Below, piece after piece: positions 1 to 6,432 of a stretch of 34,878 bases of DNA; position 1 is the first letter of the stretch, and every line of letters begins with the position of its first letter. A model generated the notes under the pieces. It was given only the letters and a program-made list of their open reading frames with translations. It was not told the DNA's origin and made no database searches. The position numbers and the translations under genes are program-made. The stretch spans positions 1-34,878 of IMG/VR virus record IMGVR_UViG_3300006789_000075; one strand, given 5' to 3'. Source of the DNA: a virus.

Positions 1-11
1 AGGGACCACTA

Positions 12-368
12 ATGAAATTTACTCTACCGCTACCACCGAACAGGGGCAATGCACGTTGGCATTGGAGAACCGAAAAACAAAAGAAGGATAGCTGGTTTGT
101 ACACGCCGACCTGCTTTATAAACCGAACAAGAAACCGCCGATGGCCAAGGCTAAAATCTCGGCGAAACTCTACACCTACAACAAGATGGATGTAGACAAT
201 CTGTTTGCTAGGCTGAAGTGGCCTCTGGACTGGCTCACGAGGCGTGGATACATCGTGGACGATGACCCCGACATCCTAGACTGGCAGGGAATACCGAAAC
301 AAGCAGTTGACCGTAAAAATCAGAGGCTGGAGATCCAGCTAGAGGAGATAATCGATGAAGACCTATAG
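12..368 (+). CDS. rusA: RusA-family Holliday junction resolvase
   Basis: The 118-residue product matches the RusA family in length (E. coli RusA is 120 residues) and layout. It opens with the family-like stretch KFTLPLPPN. The catalytic acidic block DVDN (Asp60, Asp62, Asn63) is followed by Asp73 and the DDD cluster at residues 83-85; E. coli RusA uses Asp70, Asp72 and Asp91 for metal-dependent cleavage. The expected role is resolving four-way junctions or branched replication intermediates before packaging. The ATG at 12 follows AGGGA at 1-5, a plausible ribosome-binding site. The stop overlaps the next gene by 14 nt. Anything upstream is outside the window. Confidence 0.88.
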   Translation: MKFTLPLPPNRGNARWHWRTEKQKKDSWFVHADLLYKPNKKPPMAKAKISAKLYTYNKMDVDNLFARLKWPLDWLTRRGYIVDDDPDILDWQGIPKQAVDRKNQRLEIQLEEIIDEDL

Positions 369-546
369 GAACCTATTGCTTCGCCATATACACGACAGCG
401 GGATGACGCAGAAGGAATTTGCCAACACTGTTTTATTTCGCCATGAGCGTACTGTTAGGCGTTGGCTGAATGACGAGAGGCCTATACCCAAGCTACTGCA
501 CCCCTGGCTCAAGAAACCGACTCTACCTAAGTGGCCAGCGGTGTAA
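355..546 (+). CDS. Small XRE/Cro-like helix-turn-helix protein
   Basis: This 63-residue protein has a compact helix-turn-helix: GMTQKEFANTV as the first helix and turn, then RTVRRWLNDERPIP as the recognition helix and the typical exit of XRE-family domains. It is probably a DNA-binding regulator or replication accessory that acts as a dimer. It overlaps the resolvase gene by 14 nt, and the helicase ATG follows its stop codon with no gap, so it is translationally linked to replication genes. The C-terminus is basic and proline-rich. Its binding site is unknown; the repeated motifs at 2234-2318 are a candidate only by proximity. Confidence 0.7.
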   Translation: MKTYRNLLLRHIHDSGMTQKEFANTVLFRHERTVRRWLNDERPIPKLLHPWLKKPTLPKWPAV

Positions 547-1422
547 ATGAAAAACTTAACTGGACGAATTTACCAACACGAGTTTGAGCAAAAACAGCTA
601 CAGCCTACCAATGCAGTCAGCACAGGATTTCCTCAAATCGATTGCACGATAAGGGATGAGGGGGGAGGCAGAGGGCTAGCCAAGGGACATCTCGCTATCG
701 TGGGAGCAAACCCTGGGTATGGGAAGTCTTTGATCGCGACCAACATGGCGTACCACGCCCTGAAGGCGGGGGAATCAGTGGGATACTGCTCCCTAGAGAT
801 GTCGGTCAATCAAATGATGTCGCGATTTATGTCGATAGCTTCAGGCTATCCAGTAGCAAAGTTAGAGCGGGGGACTTTTAGCCCCCAAACCTATGAACTC
901 GCCCGTCAAAAGGTGGAAGGGTTGCCCCCGCTCTATTGTCCAGAGAAGGTCAGCACCGCCTACGAGGACACCGTGGACTTCATTAAAGAATGCCACGACC
1001 TGGGATGCGAATGGTTTGTAGTAGATTATGTCCAGCTTTGTGCCATCGGTGGAAGTGAGCAGGTGACCCGTGCTATCGAGATGGTAACCCAGGACCTGCG
1101 GGCCTTTTGTGTAAATGAAGGTGTCACTTGCGTGCTGTTGTCGCAGTGGAATCGCACGACATCTAGTAACTACGACGAAACCCCATCAGCCCAAGGATTA
1201 TGGGGGTCAATGTCATTGGAAGCCTCGGCGGACTGCATTTGGGCTGTAGACCACTCGAGATTTGAGCGGACAGCCGACGGCCTGACGGCTAGGGGTTTTC
1301 TGGCCTCTCTTAAGAACCGCCACGGCCCCTCTGGATTTAGCGTGCCAATCGAGATGGACTTCACTACATTAAGAATAAGAGATGTAATTCTAGAGGAAGA
1401 GCCTTTTGATTGGCCTAAGTGA
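547..1422 (+). CDS. dnaB: Minimal DnaB-type replicative helicase (RecA/SF4 fold)
   Basis: The 291-residue protein carries the C-terminal ATPase core of DnaB/gp4-type helicases. The Walker A motif is GANPGYGKS (residues 53-61). The catalytic glutamate motif is SLEMS (Glu84). Walker B is WFVVDYVQL (Asp160). The motif LLSQ (Gln200) and the WGSMSLEASAD block (219-229) match the later SF4 motifs. It should unwind the phage replication fork as a hexamer. Only about 45 residues precede the ATPase core, so the DnaB N-terminal domain that contacts primase and loader is missing. No primase lies in the window. The start ATG abuts the previous stop codon, and the next gene abuts this one. Confidence 0.88.
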   Translation: MKNLTGRIYQHEFEQKQLQPTNAVSTGFPQIDCTIRDEGGGRGLAKGHLAIVGANPGYGKSLIATNMAYHALKAGESVGYCSLEMSVNQMMSRFMSIASGYPVAKLERGTFSPQTYELARQKVEGLPPLYCPEKVSTAYEDTVDFIKECHDLGCEWFVVDYVQLCAIGGSEQVTRAIEMVTQDLRAFCVNEGVTCVLLSQWNRTTSSNYDETPSAQGLWGSMSLEASADCIWAVDHSRFERTADGLTARGFLASLKNRHGPSGFSVPIEMDFTTLRIRDVILEEEPFDWPK

Positions 1423-1671
1423 ATGACAGGGTTACCGCACAATGACCCACTCTGGTTTCGCACGAATAGCAACGGTGGCTACGAGAGGATAACCCGAGAA
1501 GAGATGGACGCAAAATTGGACATGATCATAGAGTCGTGGCCGAAAGCGTCTCAGGTGGCAACGTATAGTGCTAGGGTACCCCAAGAGCGGGAGTCGGTAG
1601 GATTAAAAAAGACACTTAGCGGTAATTTAACAACAAGAAGGGAGCCCACTAAGAGGTGGTTAAGCAGGTAG
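1423..1671 (+). CDS. Hypothetical protein, 82 residues
   Basis: I do not recognise this family. The product begins MTGLPHNDPLWFRTN, has a short helical segment around residues 24-40 (REEMDAKLDMIIESW), and ends in a basic, threonine-rich tail. The ATG follows the helicase TGA with no gap and the gene overlaps the next one by 16 nt, so it sits inside the replication operon and is probably co-translated. The packing supports a real gene; its function is unknown. Confidence 0.6.
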   Translation: MTGLPHNDPLWFRTNSNGGYERITREEMDAKLDMIIESWPKASQVATYSARVPQERESVGLKKTLSGNLTTRREPTKRWLSR

Positions 1672-1994
1672 AGAAGCTAACAGCAGATGGGGCACGGGCT
1701 GTGGCCGTAGCGGTCATAGAGCGGGCGTTTCTTGACCTTAGGGGCCGAGGCGTAAATGGGACCATCACCTGGCGGGTAAGGCTAGCCTGGACTGACTACG
1801 TCACGGCGGTGGTCTGGCTCGCTTCATCGAGAGCGACTATCTGGTTCGACATTTTAGGGTTAAACCAAGAGCGGTGCCTTCTAGGCATCAACTGGTGCGA
1901 GCACGCACTAAACCTACTAATGGACGAGCGAGCGGATCTAAGCGAAGAGGAGAAGTTTCTGTTGCAACATGGTATAGAGAGGCTTCAGAGGTGA
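1656..1994 (+). CDS. Hypothetical protein, 112 residues, GTG start
   Basis: Translation appears to start at a GTG inside the end of the previous gene (16-nt overlap). The product is mostly helical, rich in Ala, Leu, Trp and Arg, with a moderately hydrophobic middle (TAVVWLASSRATIWFDILGL) and an acidic C-terminal helix (LSEEEKFLLQHGIERL). The central stretch is interrupted by charges and is not a convincing membrane segment. No catalytic motif is visible. Function unknown; it belongs to the early operon by orientation and spacing. Confidence 0.6.
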   Translation: MVKQVEKLTADGARAVAVAVIERAFLDLRGRGVNGTITWRVRLAWTDYVTAVVWLASSRATIWFDILGLNQERCLLGINWCEHALNLLMDERADLSEEEKFLLQHGIERLQR

Positions 1995-1998
1995 CAGC

Positions 1999-2232
1999 GT
2001 GTCGGTAGAGGGTTATGACGGCATCACGTTTAGAATCGGCGACAGAGTGGAGCTACACCCGAGTGCCAGCCTCTGGAAAGAGGGAGCCCGATATGGAGAG
2101 GTTGTCGGAATTTTATCCCGAAGCGAAGCTGTTAGACAAGGGGCGAACAAGAACCGCGTTAGGGTCTCCCTGGAAGGGGTAAAAGGAGTCCACTCGGGCC
2201 CGCCGCGAGCCTTCCGATTAGTGTACGAATAA
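1999..2232 (+). CDS. Small SH3/KOW-like beta-barrel protein
   Basis: The 77-residue product reads like a small beta-barrel: FRIGDRVELHP, then GARYGEVVGI, then NRVRVSLEGV. This GDxV ... G.V ... VRV rhythm is seen in KOW/SH3-like domains of many small phage proteins. It may bind nucleic acid or protein, but no function can be assigned. A GTG start at 1999 is preceded by AGAGGTGA at suitable spacing, 4 nt after the previous stop. It is the last gene before the 131-nt gap that holds a promoter candidate. Confidence 0.6.
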   Translation: MSVEGYDGITFRIGDRVELHPSASLWKEGARYGEVVGILSRSEAVRQGANKNRVRVSLEGVKGVHSGPPRAFRLVYE

Positions 2233-2233
2233 C

Positions 2234-2315
2234 ACCCCAAAAACCCCCTAAATCGCTGTCCTGTAAGAGGTTACCCAAAACCCCTAGACTTGACAGATGC
2301 CCGATAAGGTGTTAC
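2234..2315 (+). repeat. Paired short direct repeats around the promoter
   Basis: Two C/A-rich copies lie at 2234-2250 (ACCCCAAAAACCCCCTA) and 2273-2286 (ACCCAAAACCCCTA). Two copies of a TAAG..GTTAC motif lie at 2264-2274 and 2305-2315, the second overlapping the putative -10 region. Their placement around a TTGACA box suggests operator or activator sites, or a small origin-like element. This is inference; the repeats are short and imperfect. Confidence 0.35.
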
Positions 2316-2318
2316 GTT
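2290..2318 (+). promoter_or_regulatory. Candidate sigma70-type promoter
   Basis: A perfect TTGACA lies at 2290-2295. A 17-nt spacer leads to TACGTT at 2313-2318, a weak -10 match (3 of 6). It lies in the only sizeable gap of the rightward arm, 46 nt before the gene at 2364, which has a clear ribosome-binding site (AGGAG at 2354-2358). It would drive the two genes up to 3991. The poor -10 box suggests activator dependence or low basal activity. Confidence 0.45.
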
Positions 2319-2363
2319 CCCTGTGTAGCGAAAGTTTTTTCATGTTTCTTTCTAGGAGAAAAG

Positions 2364-2846
2364 ATGGAACAAATCCTTAACAAAGGGGTCAGGCGGACCA
2401 AGAGTGTGAAGCTCGCACTCGAGCGTCTGCTACCCTTCATCTCAGACGTTCAGACCAGTGTCACAAAGGTCCCTCGATACAAGGGCAACGGGTACTGGAT
2501 GGACTTCAGCAGTCTCACCAACCAGTGGTTTCCCTACAGGACCAACAAGGTGTTCAAGGAGATGGCCAACCTTGTTATCCGCAACCATCCGCATCCCGAG
2601 CAAGTGAAGGACGCGGTACGGTGGAGCGGGGACGTTGCCAAGCTGGATCGGACGGTCAGGCTGTTCTACAGCGAAGTGTCAGCACTCCGCTGGCTATCGA
2701 TGGACCCTCGCTGGGATGACTGGGGAATGGAGAAGGTGGGAATCAACCCAAACTTCCAAGACCCCGCGAAGCAGGCGAGGACGCAGGAGAAGTACAGAAG
2801 CAGGTATCACGCAAGAGTACAGAAAACCTTAGAGGAGCTAGGATGA
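2364..2846 (+). CDS. Hypothetical protein, 160 residues
   Basis: I do not recognise this family. The product is basic and mainly helical, with many Trp, Arg and Lys residues, and a C-terminus rich in Arg and Gln (KQARTQEKYRSRYHARVQKT). That would suit nucleic-acid contact, but there is no defined motif. It has a strong Shine-Dalgarno site (AGGAG, 5 nt before the ATG) and follows the only promoter candidate of the arm. Its stop overlaps the next start (ATGA), so it is probably co-translated with the metalloprotease-like gene. Confidence 0.65.
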   Translation: MEQILNKGVRRTKSVKLALERLLPFISDVQTSVTKVPRYKGNGYWMDFSSLTNQWFPYRTNKVFKEMANLVIRNHPHPEQVKDAVRWSGDVAKLDRTVRLFYSEVSALRWLSMDPRWDDWGMEKVGINPNFQDPAKQARTQEKYRSRYHARVQKTLEELG

Positions 2847-3991
2847 ACAAAAGAACCAGCAGTAAACGGGAAGTAACAGTTGAAGGTGCAGAGGGGAACG
2901 AGGACAAGCTCCACTCGCTAAAGTGTGTAGCTTGTGGCGGGACAGACGGCTTAACCTTGTGGGACCCATGCAATGAGCTTGAAGAGCAATGGGGATGGTA
3001 CGGGAAATGGATTGATTGGGAAGACTACACTAACTACGTCGAATGCGAATACAAAGACACTGGCCTCAAGTACCATCAGATAAGGGACTTGGCTCCTAAT
3101 CATGGGGCACTGCTCGACTTGGTGGTTTGCCATCGTTGCGGAGATGGCAATCAGTATGAGATTACTGAGGACCACTGGCGAGAATCAGGGAGGCACTGGG
3201 ACTGGGAGTCTTACGGGCTAAGAGAGAAGTACGAGACGATGAGGATAGAGCGTTGGCGGAAGGGGTTGGCTCGGCGAGAAGGCAAGAAAGGAGTTAGGAT
3301 GAACACAACAGAGAAGAAGGCACTAGTGCAAAGGATCAGTAAAAAAGTTTGCCGACTCAAGACCTTCACCCAAGAGTTGCGGAATCACTCGGTAAAATTC
3401 GGGGAGAGAGAAAACAAGGGACTGACCATCGGGCCAGAAGATATGCGGTTCCTTAATGATGGGCATGAGTCAAGCGGTAGTCAGGCCTGGGGGCGGGGTA
3501 GTTCCAACGGTGGATGGGTGTGCTTCGGTACGTCGGCATCCCTACCGAGGCTTGAGGAAGTCATCATACACGAGTACTGCCACGTCGTTCTGTGGCGGAT
3601 CATCAAGGATGGAGTGGTACCGCGATACTTTGTGGAAAGGGCCTTCGCCACCGAGGAGCATCCGACCTACCACTTCGATAGCAAAGGGGAGATGGCCCGC
3701 TACTATCTGCGAAAAGCCTTCGGGGGACATGGACCAGCGTTCTGTGGATTGCTGATGTCCGCCACGTCAGAGTACTTCGACATCCCCTGGGAAGACCAAG
3801 TAAAACTGCTCAAGGTCTGGTCAGCCATGAAGGAAAGAGCGAAACGCTATGTCAGTCCCATCTCTGCCTATATGCTCGACGACGTCATCTGCGACTACGT
3901 CGAGATAAGAGATGGGATAAGGCACGAGCCATCTTCTCGTGTTGGGCGGGCGTTAGAGGAAGTAGATGTCAACCCGTACTTGATAGCCTAG
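2843..3991 (+). CDS. Zinc-ribbon plus SprT-like metalloprotease
   Basis: The 382-residue product has two parts. Residues 1-150 hold two CxxC pairs (Cys28/Cys31 and Cys96/Cys99) flanking a Trp/Tyr-rich acidic region, consistent with a zinc-binding fold. Residues 153-382 contain the zincin motif HEYCH (His243, Glu244, His247), then GGHGPAF with His296 as a likely third zinc ligand, the arrangement of SprT/SPRTN-like proteases. SprT-type enzymes cut DNA-bound proteins, so a role in clearing host proteins or crosslinks from replicating DNA is plausible but inferred. Met153 has a strong Shine-Dalgarno site, so a separate 230-residue protease may also be made. The start overlaps the previous gene by 4 nt. 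A terminator follows. Confidence 0.7.
   Translation: MNKRTSSKREVTVEGAEGNEDKLHSLKCVACGGTDGLTLWDPCNELEEQWGWYGKWIDWEDYTNYVECEYKDTGLKYHQIRDLAPNHGALLDLVVCHRCGDGNQYEITEDHWRESGRHWDWESYGLREKYETMRIERWRKGLARREGKKGVRMNTTEKKALVQRISKKVCRLKTFTQELRNHSVKFGERENKGLTIGPEDMRFLNDGHESSGSQAWGRGSSNGGWVCFGTSASLPRLEEVIIHEYCHVVLWRIIKDGVVPRYFVERAFATEEHPTYHFDSKGEMARYYLRKAFGGHGPAFCGLLMSATSEYFDIPWEDQVKLLKVWSAMKERAKRYVSPISAYMLDDVICDYVEIRDGIRHEPSSRVGRALEEVDVNPYLIA
3287..3301 (+). promoter_or_regulatory. Internal ribosome-binding site and ATG
   Basis: AAAGGAG at 3287-3293 is followed after 5 nt by an in-frame ATG at 3299, exactly at the border between the zinc-ribbon part and the protease part of the 2843-3991 gene. This is as good a Shine-Dalgarno site as any in the window and suggests a second, shorter product. 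Confidence 0.55.
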
Positions 3992-4030
3992 AGCATACTC
4001 CACTACGCGTAGATGGCAAGGCTCTAGGTG

Positions 4031-4060
4031 GGGGTCAGTCCTTCGGGGCTGGCCCCTTTG
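4031..4060 (+). terminator. Intrinsic terminator with UUCG loop
   Basis: The arms 4031-4041 and 4046-4056 pair over 11 positions (three G-T wobbles, no mismatch), closed by a TTCG tetraloop at 4042-4045 and followed by TTT. It lies 40 nt after the last rightward gene, at the convergent junction with the leftward operon. On the leftward strand there is no T-tract, so it mainly stops rightward transcription. It overlaps the 3' end of the small leftward lipoprotein gene. Confidence 0.85.
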
Positions 4061-4151
4061 TGCATCCCTCGTTTATCGAGTCCCGCCCCTCCCAGGGCTG
4101 GTTAGTAGCACAGCCCGCGAAGACCAGCAGGACCAATAGTAATACCTTCAC
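4035..4151 (-). CDS. Tiny lipoprotein, 38 residues (possible o-spanin)
   Basis: A short leftward frame starts with GTG at 4151 and overlaps the TGA of the metallophosphoesterase gene by 4 nt (GTGA), the usual spacing of this operon. The product begins MKVLLLVLLVFAGC: a lysine, a hydrophobic stretch and a lipobox (F-A-G-C, Cys14), so it should be lipidated and leave a mature peptide of 25 residues containing one more Cys and several prolines. It lies at the end of the lysis block. A small lipoprotein beside holin and endolysin suggests an outer-membrane spanin partner, but 25 residues is short for that role. The 3' end lies inside the terminator hairpin. The lipobox and coupling make chance unlikely. 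Confidence 0.65.
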   Translation of the reverse strand: MKVLLLVLLVFAGCATNQPWEGRDSINEGCTKGPAPKD

Positions 4152-5440
4152 CCGTAAGTCTTCCCTCTAAAGATAGCCTTGCCCCCATGAACCCTGACTC
4201 TCTCGACACTGTACGTCTTTTTGTCGGGAGCCCAGTTGATGACCGCGAATCCCTGTTGCCAGTTCGGGTGATTGATGTAGCTGGTTGTGAGCTTGCACAT
4301 ACACCCCAGCCCCCACCAGCCTAGACTCCCATCATAAATCCGCTGGCCGTAGAATCCGATGCGGTGAGTGTGGCCCGAGACCCCGCTCTTGCTGTACTTG
4401 GTTAGCTCCGCCTTCTCGCTCTGTCCTGAGCCCTGCCTAGCGGTCTCGCCGTGGCATACCACCAGCAGGTTCCATAGCAGGTGGTGCGAGGGGTACGGTA
4501 TCACTTCCCAGCCCAAAGAGTCCAGCCCCAATAGAGAGCCCCACTTCAAGCTTTCCCTGACGGGGTCCAGGGTTAGGATCTCCCCAGCCTGTCGGCTCTC
4601 TGCAAGGCCCCAGATGAGCCTTCGCAACCTGTCCTCGTGGTTACCCTCGGTCCACACCTTCTGGGCGTTAGGGGCCAGGTCTGTGACTGTAGCAAAGTGC
4701 TGGGCCCCCTGGAGTATCTCTTCCTTGAGCCCAACCCTCTCTGTCGGGTCCTTGGGGTACGAGCTTATCTCCTGGCAGTCGATGGTATCTCCCTGGTCAG
4801 CCACAAACTCTACACTGGGAAGGTCCTCGAGGATCTGGTATAGGATCTCGACACAGGCGGGATCGTGGTGGGGGAAATGGATGTCAGAGAAGTGTACGGT
4901 GGTCAGAGTGCTCTGGTTGCCAATCGCAGGGGCCCTCTTTCTCTCGGGCATCTCAAACACAATCGGGCTGGGCATAGAGGTGTACTCATACCTTAGCCTC
5001 ACCTTGATGGATACATACCAGCATGGGACGACGACGGCCTCTTCCTTGATACGCATCGGCACGTCCCACTTCTTGATCTCGTGCTGGGTAGGGCTCAACT
5101 CCCACTTGTCGGGATCTAGCCCAGACTTCTTAAACAGCATCTCGGGATTTTTGATACTGCGGCTTGCTAGTACATGGACCCTGCCAAACTCTTCGCCTTC
5201 CTCGATGTTGACATGGACGTCTTCGTCTGGCTTTACTACATACGCAGACGTGTCGCCCCTTAGCGTTGGGATGTCAGCACAGACCTGAGTCCGCCGTTTC
5301 AGGATAGCGGACCCGCCCCGCTTTGCTGGGCCAAACCTGGAATTAAAGGCAATGACGATCTGTGGGCTCTTCAATCCTCGCTTGACACAGTCCCTCAGAA
5401 AGTTGTCCTCGAGGGGCTCCCACCCATTTTTTCTAGCCAT
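4148..5440 (-). CDS. Calcineurin-like metallophosphoesterase with N-terminal HTH-like region
   Basis: The 430-residue product carries all five metallophosphoesterase motifs: SDIHFP (Asp186, His188), GDTID (Asp218), GNHED (Asn267, His268), CHGE (His330) and GHTHR (His357, His359). These bind a two-metal centre that cleaves phosphomono- or diesters. About 180 residues precede the catalytic domain. Their start (WEPLEDNFLRDCVKRG then a RFG..KR segment) resembles a Myb/SANT or helix-turn-helix fold, suggesting DNA targeting. The substrate could be nucleic acid or a nucleotide; the sequence does not say. No good ribosome-binding site precedes the ATG at 5440, which starts 21 nt after the microprotein gene. 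It sits after the lysis genes, near the end of the late unit. Confidence 0.8.
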   Translation of the reverse strand: MARKNGWEPLEDNFLRDCVKRGLKSPQIVIAFNSRFGPAKRGGSAILKRRTQVCADIPTLRGDTSAYVVKPDEDVHVNIEEGEEFGRVHVLASRSIKNPEMLFKKSGLDPDKWELSPTQHEIKKWDVPMRIKEEAVVVPCWYVSIKVRLRYEYTSMPSPIVFEMPERKRAPAIGNQSTLTTVHFSDIHFPHHDPACVEILYQILEDLPSVEFVADQGDTIDCQEISSYPKDPTERVGLKEEILQGAQHFATVTDLAPNAQKVWTEGNHEDRLRRLIWGLAESRQAGEILTLDPVRESLKWGSLLGLDSLGWEVIPYPSHHLLWNLLVVCHGETARQGSGQSEKAELTKYSKSGVSGHTHRIGFYGQRIYDGSLGWWGLGCMCKLTTSYINHPNWQQGFAVINWAPDKKTYSVERVRVHGGKAIFRGKTYG

Positions 5441-5461
5441 GAAGCTACTAGATCATGTCTC

Positions 5462-5530
5462 CTACTTCCTTGGCTTTCTTGGGTACGGCATAGTCTTTAT
5501 CTTTCCGCCCTTCGTTTTCTTCTTAGGCAT
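5462..5530 (-). CDS. Lysine-rich microprotein, 22 residues
   Basis: The frame between endolysin and metallophosphoesterase encodes a 22-residue peptide beginning MPKKKTKGGKIKTMPYP, about half Lys/Arg with no acidic residue. AAGGA lies 6 nt before the ATG, one of the better ribosome-binding sites in the late operon. Marine phages often carry very short lysine-rich proteins of this style. Possible roles are DNA or RNA binding or membrane interaction; none can be assigned. Without this gene the 105-nt gap at 5441-5545 would be unusually long for this operon. Confidence 0.5.
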   Translation of the reverse strand: MPKKKTKGGKIKTMPYPRKPRK

Positions 5531-5545
5531 GATGCTTCCTTTTTT

Positions 5546-6016
5546 TTAACGTGAAACTGCTACCCAGAATGCTGGGCGTTTGGACTTCAGTCTTGGAGTG
5601 TCGTCAATGTGCCAGTGGCCTGTCTCAATCCCGAGACCGAGCCTTGGCCACCTTCCTTCCTTCCACATATGAAGGACCTGATAGGTTAGCTCCATCTCTC
5701 GTTGTTCCAGGGGTAGGTCACTACCGTCTCCTGGCTTAGGGAGTGCTGGTTCGACATCTACAGCCCTCACTAACGTGTCGTCCATGTGCAAATGACTCGA
5801 GGTCTTCGGGTAGCTCTCGCCCTTAGCGATTTCCTTCGCGTAGATCCTTTCTAGGTCCTCGGTGTTCCTGGCGTCGTCATTGATCTTTAGCGGGAACCCA
5901 CACCGCTCTCTCAATCTGTCTAATTCGCGTAAAAAGTCTTTGTCCATCAATTCTGGGCGGTCAAACTCTGTTGGACCGAAATATTGCAACCTGAAACCCT
6001 GTGGCCATTCGTACAT
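5546..6016 (-). CDS. M15-family zinc peptidase endolysin
   Basis: The 156-residue product has the zinc-binding layout of peptidase family M15 (D-Ala-D-Ala carboxypeptidase/L-Ala-D-Glu endopeptidase). SSHLHMDD gives His75/His77, AVDVEP gives Asp87, and GHWHID gives His136 with Glu131 as likely catalytic base. The spacing from His to Asp is a few residues longer than the common SxHxxGxAxD form. It should cut peptidoglycan stem peptides at lysis. There is no signal peptide, so release depends on the holin. AAGGAG lies 8 nt before the ATG. The start overlaps the holin stop by 1 nt (TAATG), making a holin-endolysin cassette. Confidence 0.8.
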   Translation of the reverse strand: MYEWPQGFRLQYFGPTEFDRPELMDKDFLRELDRLRERCGFPLKINDDARNTEDLERIYAKEIAKGESYPKTSSHLHMDDTLVRAVDVEPALPKPGDGSDLPLEQREMELTYQVLHMWKEGRWPRLGLGIETGHWHIDDTPRLKSKRPAFWVAVSR

Positions 6017-6432
6017 TAGACGTGCTCCTTAGCTTTCATCACCTTTACGACCGATGCGACCGATTTCTCGACTGACCGACCGCCTACATAACCTCCAAGG
6101 CCTAGTTTGATGACGAACCAGAGGTCTGGTGGCACTTCCATCGCTGTAAACTGCGATACCACGACGATAGCGACCAATGTGAGCATTGTGATGGGTCTCC
6201 AGCTTCGCGTAAGCCATGAGTTAGCCTGTGTTTCGGCCACTATGATGTCTCTCTGGGCGTTAGCGATCTGTTTTTCGTAATCTAGGGTCTGGGACATGAG
6301 CGAGGTCTGTAACTGGAGTAGCACAGCCTTCGCCTCAAGCCTCTCGTCATCACTGGTATGTAGTTTGTCCACTAAACCAGTGACAGGCTCTAGGATCTTG
6401 CTAATAAAGCCTAACGGGCCGTTCAAGGACAT
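6016..6432 (-). CDS. Holin, GTA-type three-transmembrane family
   Basis: The 138-residue product matches the gene-transfer-agent 3TM holin family. The signature NSWLTRSWRPITMLT leads into a hydrophobic segment (roughly residues 80-98), then PPDLWFVIKLGLGGYVGGRS forms a second membrane stretch. The N-terminal half is amphipathic and helical with a coiled-coil tendency (residues 25-70). It should sit in the inner membrane and form the lesion that lets the M15 enzyme reach the cell wall. The gene overlaps the previous one by 10 nt and the endolysin by 1 nt. Confidence 0.83.
   Translation of the reverse strand: MSLNGPLGFISKILEPVTGLVDKLHTSDDERLEAKAVLLQLQTSLMSQTLDYEKQIANAQRDIIVAETQANSWLTRSWRPITMLTLVAIVVVSQFTAMEVPPDLWFVIKLGLGGYVGGRSVEKSVASVVKVMKAKEHV

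Noticed and set aside
1170-1472. 100-codon minus-strand frame opposite the helicase
   Set aside because: Lies antisense to conserved helicase motifs and in the opposite direction to the whole arm.
4368-5288. 306-codon plus-strand frame opposite the metallophosphoesterase
   Set aside because: It mirrors a gene with all catalytic motifs intact; its Ser/Leu/Trp-rich product looks like a codon-bias shadow.
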